DNA of 38,568 nucleotides, taken from Xanthobacteraceae bacterium (lineage in GTDB: Bacteria > Pseudomonadota > Alphaproteobacteria > Rhizobiales > Xanthobacteraceae). The notes under the pieces were generated by a model. It had not been told where the DNA came from. It did no database searches and saw only the letters and a list, made by a program, of their open reading frames with translations. Position numbers and translations under genes: made by a program. Where the stretch lies: positions 1-38,568 of the forward strand of contig JAIESR010000038.1 in the NCBI GenBank assembly GCA_019745775.1. Direction: 5' to 3'. Positions within the stretch are counted from its first letter, which is position 1. Each line of letters begins with the position of its first letter. Shown here piece by piece: positions 22,425 through 30,202 of the stretch.

Positions 22425-25400
22425 CTAGCGGCCGGTCATCTTGGCAATCAACTGACGCGTCCAACGGAGCGCCGCGGTGACGCGCCAGCTAGTTGAGCTC
22501 TCCATCGCCTCAAGCTTGGTGGCAAGCGCCGCGCCAATCTCCTCGCACGCCGCAAGCCTGGCGCGCAGCTCTGCCTTCTCTCGCTCCCATCCCGCCAGCT
22601 TTCCTCTCTGCTGCGCAGCTTCTTCCACCACCGTGAAGCGCAGCTCAGCCGCGGAGCCATTGCCGGACAACACGAACAGCCGCGGCCGCTCCGTTACGCC
22701 TGGCACGGCGCCGCGCCAGAAAGTGAGATCGAACCCCGCGAATTCCAGCGCAGCTAAGGAAAACTGTTGCGCAATATCGGAACGCGCGGTCCCGCTCGCG
22801 CCATGGCCGAGAAATCGGTCCCCAAGGAAGACCGCGATGATCTGCGCTGGCTTTCGTCGGCAATGATCGACCGCCCAGCCACCAAACCTTACTGCTTCAC
22901 CGTCGGTTGTCACGGTATCAACGTAGCCTTGGATGGCCGCTTCATCGATTGAATAGACCTCGCCCGTGGAGCTTAGAATCGCCTCGCGACCTGCCCGCGA
23001 ATCAAGTTGATAGGAGCGTCCGAATACGGATTCGGGATCGCTGGCGTTCATCGGCTCTCGGTTCAGACATGCTTGCAAAAGAGTGGGCAGTATTGCGTAT
23101 TGTGGTCCACGGCCGGTCCAGCCATGCAGCCCCGGCAATGGCAATAACCGGAATTGGTGGGCGAACCTTTCCCACAAGCGCCGACGGTCCTGGCCCGCGA
23201 CGATAGGCTCACCGGTGCAATAGAAGTAGGTGAGCTCACCTCGGAAGACATCGCGCTCTGATCGGTCACCCAGGCTATGGTGTCGGCTAGCTTTCCAATG
23301 AGCCTGGATAACACGATAGTTGAACGCCTCTATCGGATTTCGAGGCGGAGGGAGTTCCTTGAGAAGCTGGCGAGACACGTTCGCTTCGCCTTCGTCGGAG
23401 CACCTCGAGGGATATGTGTCCAGCAGCCCGAGGAACTCGACCGGCTCGCCCGCCTCTTGCAACTGGAGGGCAATTTCAAACGCTAGTCGCCCGCCGAAAC
23501 TATGGCCCATCAAGCGATACGGCCCACGCGGCCGGACCGATTGTATGATGCTCAAATAGTGTGCGGCCATTTCTGGAATCGTGCTGCAACCCGCGGTCGC
23601 CCAATCCATCCTGGGTGGTTGTAGACCATAACAGGGCTGATCAGCACCTAGAGCATGCAGGACGGAATAGAGATACAGACAGTAGCCACCCGTACCACCT
23701 ATGACGAACAGTGGGCGCTGTGAACCTTTGGTATGGATGCGAATCGTATTGTCGTCCGGCCCCACTGTTCGCGCTTCAATGTGCTGTGCCAACTGCCTGA
23801 CGGTTGGCGCCTCGACCAGCAGGTTCACAGGCAATTGATACTGCAATCTCTCTTCGATGCGACTGATGAGGTCCACGGCAGAGAGCGAGTCGCCGCCGAA
23901 CAGGAAAAAGTCGTCGTCGATCCCAATGTCCCGACGCCTGAGCACATCGCGCCATAGCGGCAACAGCAGCTCTTCAATTTCGTTGACATCCGCGACGGCT
24001 GCTTCGGGCTGGGATCGCGTTTCCGCAGCATTGAGCACCAGCGCAAAATGGCTCGCTAATTCTTTACGGACAAACTTCCCCGTTGGCCCTTTTGGCAATT
24101 CAGCGGCGCAGATAATCACGCGCGGAACTTTGAATGGCGCCAATCGCTGCATCAGGTAGCGGCGCAGTTCCTGAGTCGTCGCCTTCGTACCTTGCCGAAG
24201 TACAACGGCAGCCGCAATTTCCTGATGAAGCGTTGGATGCGACATGGGAAAGCTGACGGCTTCCGCAACGGCTTCATGCGCGAGCAGCGCATCATCAACT
24301 TCACGCGGGGAGATCTTCTCGCCGCCGCGGTTTATGACCTCGTCGTGACGTCCAAGGAGCCTGACGTAACCTTCGGCATCAATGACAGCTTGATCGCCTG
24401 TCCGGTACCATTCGCCACGAAAGACGCGCTGATTGGCGGCTTGATCGTTTTCATAGCCCTCAAAGACGATTGGACCGCGCACAACGACTTCGCCTTCTTG
24501 GCCGGCCTCGAGTACGTTGCCGTCATCATCCATGATTGCGATATCGTTGTCCGGCGAGGCGCCAACGGTACCCGGCTTCCTCTTGCCCACCAGCGAATTG
24601 GCAGCGACATTCCCGGTCTCGGTCGTGCCGTAGACCTCGAGCAGAGGCACGCCAATAATCTTCTCCATGCCCGTCCGAACATCGGCCGCCAGCGGACCCG
24701 AGCCCGCGCGCATGAAGCGAAGCCGATGGCCGTCCAAGACGTTCGGCCGCTGCTGCAGCCATTCAAGGATGGCTTGATGATAGGTGAAGCTCGCGGTGAA
24801 CCAAGTGGGCGAATAGTCACGCATGCAGGCAAGGAACGTCTGGACGTCGAATGCCGGCGGACATATGACGGCACTGCCGGCGACGAGCGGCAACATCAGC
24901 CCGGCATTCAGCCCGTGATGATAACAAAGGGGCATCAGATTCAGGCAGCGGTCGCCCGGCCTCAGACTGAACAGTCGTTGCGACTTTTCGGTTCGCGCCA
25001 CGATGTTGCGATGACTGATCGGCACGATCTTCGACCGCGCTGTCGTGCCCGACGTTCGCAAGACGAAGGCAACGTCACTGCTTAGAGCGGGGCCGCCGTG
25101 CGCGACGACCCTCGAGGGACCGCCCTGAATTCGAAATTGGCCCGCCGGCTCAGTTTCGTCCGTTGTATATTCCAGCAAGACGATATTGGCACGGCGGGCC
25201 AGATCCTTCACGTCGGCGGAAGCAGTTGCCGGCACCAGCAGTGCTCTTGCCCCGGTCTCCGCCAAGCCAAGTTGCACCTCCGCCAACGGTGCGTTGGGGT
25301 TCATGGGCACACAGACGGCGCAACATGCAACGCCGAGCAGCGCCGCCGCAGTTTCCGGCCCACGCGCCCCAAGGACCGCAACACGATCGCCGCGTCCTAG

Positions 25401-25622
25401 TCCGCAGCCATTGAGGGTCGTTCGCATGTCAACAAACTGATTCAGTAACGCTCCAAAATCGAGCGGGACGCGGCCGAGTGCAAAGAGCGCCGCAGCACCG
25501 GGATTCAGCTGAGCCTGATGGGAGAGCAACTCGTATAGACTGCTCGGCGACGCTCCAGCCCGTGGAGTTGCTGCAGGAAAGTCATTGGCGGCAGAGTCAG
25601 TCGACGAGAAAACAGCTGACAC
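22425..25622 (-). CDS. NRPS-like adenylation-thiolation-thioesterase protein with a glycan-enzyme-type C-terminal tail
   Basis: 1065 residues from GTG 25622. Adenylation domain about 30-525: A3 LRTSGTTARSKIV (188-200), A5 YGTTETG (331-337), A7 YRTGD (406-410), A8 GRHDEVINRGGEKISPREVD, A10 PTGKFVRK with Lys516. The carrier domain has FGGDSL (575-580), Ser579 being the phosphopantetheine site. Thioesterase about 636-850: GHSFGG (706-711) with Ser708, likely Asp735 and His833. There is no condensation or reductase domain. The rest is not NRPS-like: a 'GGWAVD...PA.IIAVFLGD' module (899-1000), a coiled coil (about 995-1040) and ESSTSWRVTAALR (1041-1053), a tail otherwise common on polysaccharide glycosyltransferases. 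It could activate an acyl, keto or amino acid and hand it to a glycan or release it. The substrate is not readable by eye. It is first in a probable operon with a methyltransferase, GT4 and AsnB. Confidence 0.85.
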   Translation of the reverse strand: MSAVFSSTDSAANDFPAATPRAGASPSSLYELLSHQAQLNPGAAALFALGRVPLDFGALLNQFVDMRTTLNGCGLGRGDRVAVLGARGPETAAALLGVACCAVCVPMNPNAPLAEVQLGLAETGARALLVPATASADVKDLARRANIVLLEYTTDETEPAGQFRIQGGPSRVVAHGGPALSSDVAFVLRTSGTTARSKIVPISHRNIVARTEKSQRLFSLRPGDRCLNLMPLCYHHGLNAGLMLPLVAGSAVICPPAFDVQTFLACMRDYSPTWFTASFTYHQAILEWLQQRPNVLDGHRLRFMRAGSGPLAADVRTGMEKIIGVPLLEVYGTTETGNVAANSLVGKRKPGTVGASPDNDIAIMDDDGNVLEAGQEGEVVVRGPIVFEGYENDQAANQRVFRGEWYRTGDQAVIDAEGYVRLLGRHDEVINRGGEKISPREVDDALLAHEAVAEAVSFPMSHPTLHQEIAAAVVLRQGTKATTQELRRYLMQRLAPFKVPRVIICAAELPKGPTGKFVRKELASHFALVLNAAETRSQPEAAVADVNEIEELLLPLWRDVLRRRDIGIDDDFFLFGGDSLSAVDLISRIEERLQYQLPVNLLVEAPTVRQLAQHIEARTVGPDDNTIRIHTKGSQRPLFVIGGTGGYCLYLYSVLHALGADQPCYGLQPPRMDWATAGCSTIPEMAAHYLSIIQSVRPRGPYRLMGHSFGGRLAFEIALQLQEAGEPVEFLGLLDTYPSRCSDEGEANVSRQLLKELPPPRNPIEAFNYRVIQAHWKASRHHSLGDRSERDVFRGELTYFYCTGEPIVAGQDRRRLWERFAHQFRLLPLPGLHGWTGRGPQYAILPTLLQACLNREPMNASDPESVFGRSYQLDSRAGREAILSSTGEVYSIDEAAIQGYVDTVTTDGEAVRFGGWAVDHCRRKPAQIIAVFLGDRFLGHGASGTARSDIAQQFSLAALEFAGFDLTFWRGAVPGVTERPRLFVLSGNGSAAELRFTVVEEAAQQRGKLAGWEREKAELRARLAACEEIGAALATKLEAMESSTSWRVTAALRWTRQLIAKMTGR

Positions 25623-26014
25623 GAGAACCCCGACCCAAGCCTGGATAAGGCACGCCTTCTGTTGTCGCGCTTACTTTATCAAGCCCGAGCCCAGGACGTG
25701 AATGATCCAGGCTTCGAAGAACGGCGTCTCGTGCGCCTTGGAGCAACCGCGTCGACCCGATTTTGAAGTTCTTTCGAGATTTTGCTTGCGCTTGCCTCGG
25801 CATTTTGGGCGGTTTGAGCGCTGCCAAATTCCGACGCTCTTCAAGATTTCCACATTTGCAACTATCCTGTGCGAAAGGCCGGAATCCAGCGGCCAGAATT
25901 TGGCCCTAACATCAACTGTTTGGCTCTTGTTCATGCTGTTTTCGAAGAGATCGGTAATGCTCGAATCGGCATAATCAGCGCCCATGCCTCACACCAGCGC
26001 CCGGGGATGAGCCC
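25623..26014. promoter_or_regulatory. Divergent intergenic region between the A-T-TE gene and the type I secretion genes
   Basis: These 392 nt are clearly AT-richer than the flanks and should hold both promoters, but no confident -35/-10 pair was found. A small inverted repeat, GGCCA-gaatt-TGGCC at 25891-25905, lies midway and could be a binding site. Short frames here resemble nothing known. GGGGATGA at 26003-26010 is a reasonable ribosome-binding site for the TTG start at 26015. Confidence 0.35.
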
Positions 26015-27790
26015 TTGCTGCAACGTCCGACCACCAGCGGCCAGCCTGTTCATACGTCCCTGACAGCGGTCCTGGGCGACTGCAAGCGCGCGTTCTGGGG
26101 CGTCGCGCTGTTTTCGGCCATCGTCAATCTGCTGATGCTGGCCGGCCCGATCTACATGCTGCAAATCTACGACCGCGTGCTCGCCAGCCGCAGCGTGTCG
26201 ACCCTGGTGGCGCTCACGATCTTCCTGGTCGGCGCCTACGCGTTCCAGGGCCTCCTCGACATGATCCGCTCGCGCATCGTGGTGCGCGCGACCGGCCTGC
26301 TCGACGACCGGCTGGGCGAAACCGTCCACCGCGCGGTGATCGCGCTCGGCGCCCGCGGCGGCAATGCCGCGCAGGCGCATCAGCCGCTGCGCGATCTCGA
26401 TCAGATCCGTTCGTTCATGACCGGCGCGGGCCCGGTTGCGATCGTGGACTTGCCGTGGATTCCGTTCTTTCTCGCGATCTGCTTCCTGATCCATCCCTGG
26501 ATCGGGATGCTGGCGCTGGCCGGCGCAATCATCCTGGTCGTCATCACCATCCAGACCGAGCGCGCGAGCCGCGGCCTCGCCAAGGCCGTCAACGAGACCA
26601 GCGGCCTGCGAACGACGATGGTCGAATCCGGCCGGCGCAACTTTGCCTCGGTCATTTCGATGGGAATGGCGGGCGCACTCGCCGCACGCTGGGCCAAGGT
26701 CAACGAACGGCATGTCGAGTCCGTCGGCCGCTCGAGCGACGTGGTCAATTCCTATGGCAGCCTCACCAAGGTGCTGCGCCTGCTGATGCAGTCGGCGATC
26801 CTCGGCCTCGGCGCCTATCTGGTGATCCGGCAGGAAATGACGGCGGGCGCGATGATCGCCGCCTCGATCATGATGGGACGCGCACTCGCACCGATCGAGA
26901 CCGCCATCGGCAACTGGCGCGGCTTCGTCGCGGCCCGCGACAGCGTCAGGCGCCTTTCGGCCACCCTCGCCCGCCTGCCGGCGGAACGCGGCGTCACCGA
27001 TCTGCCGAAACCGACCAGCACGCTCTCGGTCGAGAACGTAACGGTGGCCGCGCCGAACACGACCAGCGCAATCCTGACCAACGTCCATTTCCGCCTCGCC
27101 GCCGGCGAGGTGCTGGGCGTGATCGGGCCCAACGGGTCCGGCAAGAGCTCGCTCGCGCGCGTGATCCTCGGAATCTGGCCGCCGGCGCGCGGATCGGTCC
27201 GTCTCGACAATGCCGCGCTCGATCAATGGGACCCCGACGCGCTCGGGCGGCATGTCGGCTACATGTCGCAGATGGTCGAATTGTTCCCCGGCACCGTGGC
27301 CGAAAACATCGCGCGCATGGCGCCGGAGCCCGACAGCGCCGCGGTGCTGCGCGCCGCGCAGGCGGCGGGCGCCCACGACATGATCCTGCGGCTTTCGGGC
27401 GGCTACGACACCGTGCTGGGCGACGGCGGTGAAGGCCTCTCGATCGGACAGCAGCAGCGGATCGCGATCGCCCGCGCGCTTTACGGCGATCCGTTCCTGG
27501 TCCTGCTCGACGAGCCGAGCGCCAGCCTCGACGGCGAGGGCGAAGCTGCCCTGCAAAACGCCGTCAAACAACTGAAGTTGCGCCGTGCCATTGTCATCGT
27601 GGTCGTGCACCGGCGATCGGCGCTCGCATTATGCGACAAGGTGCTGGTGCTTCTGAACGGCCAGCAGCGCGATTTCGGCCCGCGCGACGACGTGTTGCGG
27701 CGAATGTCCGCACCGCAACCGTCGGCGGCCGCGGCGGCGGGCGCCAATCTCAAAGTCGTGGGCGATCCTCCAAGGGAAGAGCGGGGATGA
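26015..27790 (+). CDS. prtD: Type I secretion ABC transporter, PrtD/AprD family
   Basis: 591 residues from TTG 26015 with GGGGATGA upstream; the ATG at 26007 is in another frame. A membrane domain with about six TM helices (starting 'FWGVALFSAIVNLLMLAGPIYMLQIYDRVL', diagnostic of the PrtD/HlyB group) is followed by an ATPase domain: Walker A GPNGSGKSS (from about 370), signature LSIGQQQRIAIARAL (about 475) and Walker B VLLDEPSASLD (about 496). It lacks an N-terminal C39 peptidase or C39-like domain, as usual for exporters of serralysins and other RTX proteins. Its stop overlaps the ATG of the adaptor gene (ATGA). The outer-membrane TolC partner is not in the window. The metalloprotease at the left edge is a plausible substrate. 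Confidence 0.9.
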   Translation: MLQRPTTSGQPVHTSLTAVLGDCKRAFWGVALFSAIVNLLMLAGPIYMLQIYDRVLASRSVSTLVALTIFLVGAYAFQGLLDMIRSRIVVRATGLLDDRLGETVHRAVIALGARGGNAAQAHQPLRDLDQIRSFMTGAGPVAIVDLPWIPFFLAICFLIHPWIGMLALAGAIILVVITIQTERASRGLAKAVNETSGLRTTMVESGRRNFASVISMGMAGALAARWAKVNERHVESVGRSSDVVNSYGSLTKVLRLLMQSAILGLGAYLVIRQEMTAGAMIAASIMMGRALAPIETAIGNWRGFVAARDSVRRLSATLARLPAERGVTDLPKPTSTLSVENVTVAAPNTTSAILTNVHFRLAAGEVLGVIGPNGSGKSSLARVILGIWPPARGSVRLDNAALDQWDPDALGRHVGYMSQMVELFPGTVAENIARMAPEPDSAAVLRAAQAAGAHDMILRLSGGYDTVLGDGGEGLSIGQQQRIAIARALYGDPFLVLLDEPSASLDGEGEAALQNAVKQLKLRRAIVIVVVHRRSALALCDKVLVLLNGQQRDFGPRDDVLRRMSAPQPSAAAAAGANLKVVGDPPREERG

Positions 27791-29103
27791 GCAACACCGG
27801 CGAACTGCACCGCAAGATCCGCAAGCTCAATCTGATCGGGCTTGGGACCATCGCGATACTCGTCTTCGGCATCGGCGGCTGGGCGGCGGTCGCGCAACTG
27901 GCCGGCGCCGTGATCGCGCCCGGATTCGTCGTGGTCGAATCGAACGTCAAGAAGGTGCAACATCCGAACGGCGGCATTGTCGGACAGATCTTCGTCCGCG
28001 ACGGCAGCGTGGTGGAAGAAGGCCAGATTCTCGTACGTCTCGACGACACGGTGCCGCGCGCCAATCTCGGCGTCATCCGCTCGCAGCTTGACGAGCTCAC
28101 CGCCCGGCACGCCCGCCTGACCGCCGAACGCGACAACGCGGAGGTGATTTCGTTCCCGGAGGAACTGACCAATCGCGGTGGCGAAACCCAGGTGGCGAGC
28201 GCGATCAGCGGCGAGCAGAAGCTCTTCGAGTCGCGACGGCAGTCCCGGCTCGGTCAGCGCGCGCTGCTCCAGGAGCGTATCGCCCAGATCGTCGAGGAGG
28301 TGCGCGGGCTGTCCGCGCAGCGCAAGGCGAAGGAAGGCGAAATCAGCCTGATCAGCGAAGAGCTCAAGGGTGTCGCCGAGCTCTATGCGAAGAACCTGGT
28401 CAGCATCATGCGCTACATGTCGCTGCAGCGCGACAAGACGAAGATCGAAGGCGAGCACGGCCAGCTCGGCGCCGAAATCGCGCGGGCGCGAGGCCGTACC
28501 AGCGAGATCGAGCTGCAGATCATCCAGCTCGAAAAGGACTTCGTCACCGAGGTCCTGAAGGAGCTCCGCGATATCGACGGCCGGGTTGCGGAACTCAAGG
28601 AACGCATGATTGCCGCCGTGGACCAGCTGCGCCGCATCGACATCCGCTCGCCCGGGCATGGCACCGTGCTCCAGCTCACCGTTCACACCGTGGGCGGCGT
28701 GATCGGCGCCGGCGAAACCATCATGCTGATCGTCCCGCAGGCCGACCAGCTCGTCGTCGAGGCGCGCGTGGCCCCGGTCGACATCGACCAGATCGTCATG
28801 GGCGCCCCGGTGCAGGTCCGGATCCAGGCCGGAAACCAGCGCACCACCCCGTCCGTGACCGGCAAGGTCACGCACATATCGGCCGACCTGACGCGCGAAG
28901 CCGCCAGCGGCGGACAGCCCGCCCAGGCCTACTTCCTGACGCGCGTCTCGCTGGACGAGGAATCGGTGAAGAGCCTCGGAGACCTCAAGCTCGTGCCGGG
29001 GATGCCGGCGGAAGCCTTGATCGAGACCGGCGTGCGCACGCCGCTCGAGTTCCTGCTGAAGCCGCTGCAAGAGCAGATCGCCCGCACGTTCCGCGAACGC
29101 TGA
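27787..29103 (+). CDS. prtE: Type I secretion membrane fusion protein, HlyD/PrtE family
   Basis: 438 residues from ATG 27787; the four-base overlap with the transporter stop fixes the start, and the longer upstream frame runs inside prtD. One TM helix near 16-38 ('LIGLGTIAILVFGIGGWAAVAQLAG') is followed by 'VIAPGFVVVESNVKKVQHPNGGIV', the usual HlyD start of the barrel/lipoyl region. Then come a long coiled-coil hairpin (about 100-280) with 'LYAKNLVSIMRYMSLQRDK', and 'RIDIRSPGHGTVLQL' returning to the lipoyl and barrel domains. It bridges the inner-membrane ABC pump and an outer-membrane channel. It is cotranscribed with prtD. Confidence 0.92.
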   Translation: MSNTGELHRKIRKLNLIGLGTIAILVFGIGGWAAVAQLAGAVIAPGFVVVESNVKKVQHPNGGIVGQIFVRDGSVVEEGQILVRLDDTVPRANLGVIRSQLDELTARHARLTAERDNAEVISFPEELTNRGGETQVASAISGEQKLFESRRQSRLGQRALLQERIAQIVEEVRGLSAQRKAKEGEISLISEELKGVAELYAKNLVSIMRYMSLQRDKTKIEGEHGQLGAEIARARGRTSEIELQIIQLEKDFVTEVLKELRDIDGRVAELKERMIAAVDQLRRIDIRSPGHGTVLQLTVHTVGGVIGAGETIMLIVPQADQLVVEARVAPVDIDQIVMGAPVQVRIQAGNQRTTPSVTGKVTHISADLTREAASGGQPAQAYFLTRVSLDEESVKSLGDLKLVPGMPAEALIETGVRTPLEFLLKPLQEQIARTFRER

Positions 29104-29130
29104 ACTCCACCTGCGCTCGGAGACCATGAC

Positions 29131-29145
29131 GGCCGCGTTGCGGCC
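29131..29145 (+). other. Short perfect hairpin GGCCGC-GTT-GCGGCC
   Basis: A 6-bp stem with a 3-nt loop lies between the HlyD-type gene and the MraY-type gene, with no T-run after it, so it is not a standard terminator. It could weaken read-through or stabilise the upstream message. Equally it may be a chance product of GC-rich DNA. Confidence 0.25.
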
Positions 29146-29160
29146 TCCTACAATCACCGC

Positions 29161-30189
29161 ATGAGCGGGGCTGGCGTGGCGGACTGGGCGGTCATCGGCG
29201 TTCCGATTCTGGCGGCGGCGCTCTGTGCCGGTGCGGTGGCGCTTCTGTTGCCGTGGCTCAAGTCCTCCGCGCTGGCACACCCCGTCGATCGCTCGTCGCA
29301 TCGCGAGCCGACGCCGCAAGGCGGCGGGCTCGGCGTCGTGTTCTCGACCCTGACCGTGGTCTGGCTCGCCGTGGCCGTCGCCGGACCGTTGCCCGCGGAC
29401 GCGCTGGCGCTGCTGTGGGCGCTGACCGGAGCTGCCGGCTTGCTCACGCTGGTCGGCCTGGTGGACGACATCCACGGCCTTTCGCCGGGCCCTCGGCTGT
29501 TCGCACAGTTGCTGGCGGTCGGCCTGGTCGTGCTGCTGGTGCCGTCCGACACACGTCTGATATCCGCGCTCCCGCTCTGGGTCGAGCGCGCCTGCCTCGT
29601 CGTGCTCGGCGTGTGGTTCGTCAATCTCGTGAACTTCATGGACGGCATCGATTGGATGACCGTGGCGGAAGTCGTCCCGATCACGGCGGCGATCGCCATC
29701 TTCGGGATCGGCGGCATCGTCCCGCCGGTGGTGACGCTCGTCGCGCTCGCCCTGCTTGGCGCAATGCTCGGCTTTGCGCCGTTCAACCGGCCGGTGGCGC
29801 GGCTCTTTCTGGGCGACGCCGGCAGTCTTCCGGTCGGCCTGGTGCTCGGCTGGCTGCTTCTCCTTCTGGCGATCAACGGGCAGATCGCGGCCGCCCTGTT
29901 GCTTCCGCTCTACTATCTCGCCGACGCCAGCATTACGCTGCTGTTGCGGATCCGTCGCGGCGAGACGCCCTGGGAGGCGCATCGCACCCACTTCTATCAG
30001 CGGGCCGTGGCCGGCGGCCTGACCGTGCCCGCCGTTGTCGCGCGCGTGTTCGCAACCAATGTGGCGCTGGCGGCACTGGCAACGGTTTCGGTGATGACGC
30101 GCACGGCGCTTGCGTCCGTGCTATGCGTGGTCGGCGGAGCCGTTTTGGTTGGCGTGTTGCTAGCGCATTTTGCAAAGGCGCAGCGCTAG
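29161..30189 (+). CDS. Polyprenyl-phosphate sugar-1-phosphate transferase, MraY/WecA/WbpL family
   Basis: 342 residues from ATG 29161. About ten TM helices carry the family's cytoplasmic motifs: HPVDRSSHREPTPQGGGLG (40-58), the catalytic LVDDIHGLSPGPRLFAQ (100-116), VNLVNFMDGIDW (154-165), RLFLGDAGSLPVG (214-226) and the C-terminal EAHRTHFYQRA. It would move a (modified) HexNAc-1-phosphate from UDP onto undecaprenyl phosphate, the first membrane step of O-antigen or capsule synthesis. The shorter length and 'HRTHFYQRA' motif point to the WbpL/WecA side rather than true MraY. It is 57 nt after the HlyD gene and convergent with the CapD-like gene (13 nt between stops), whose product may supply its sugar. 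Confidence 0.9.
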   Translation: MSGAGVADWAVIGVPILAAALCAGAVALLLPWLKSSALAHPVDRSSHREPTPQGGGLGVVFSTLTVVWLAVAVAGPLPADALALLWALTGAAGLLTLVGLVDDIHGLSPGPRLFAQLLAVGLVVLLVPSDTRLISALPLWVERACLVVLGVWFVNLVNFMDGIDWMTVAEVVPITAAIAIFGIGGIVPPVVTLVALALLGAMLGFAPFNRPVARLFLGDAGSLPVGLVLGWLLLLLAINGQIAAALLLPLYYLADASITLLLRIRRGETPWEAHRTHFYQRAVAGGLTVPAVVARVFATNVALAALATVSVMTRTALASVLCVVGGAVLVGVLLAHFAKAQR

Positions 30190-30202
30190 CGGAGCCGGTG
30201 CT

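Noticed and set aside
25931-29991. Two long minus-strand frames (559 and 836 codons) opposite the secretion genes
   Set aside because: They mirror prtD, the HlyD gene and the MraY-type gene, which have complete family motifs. The minus frames are His/Arg/Asp-rich without any domain.
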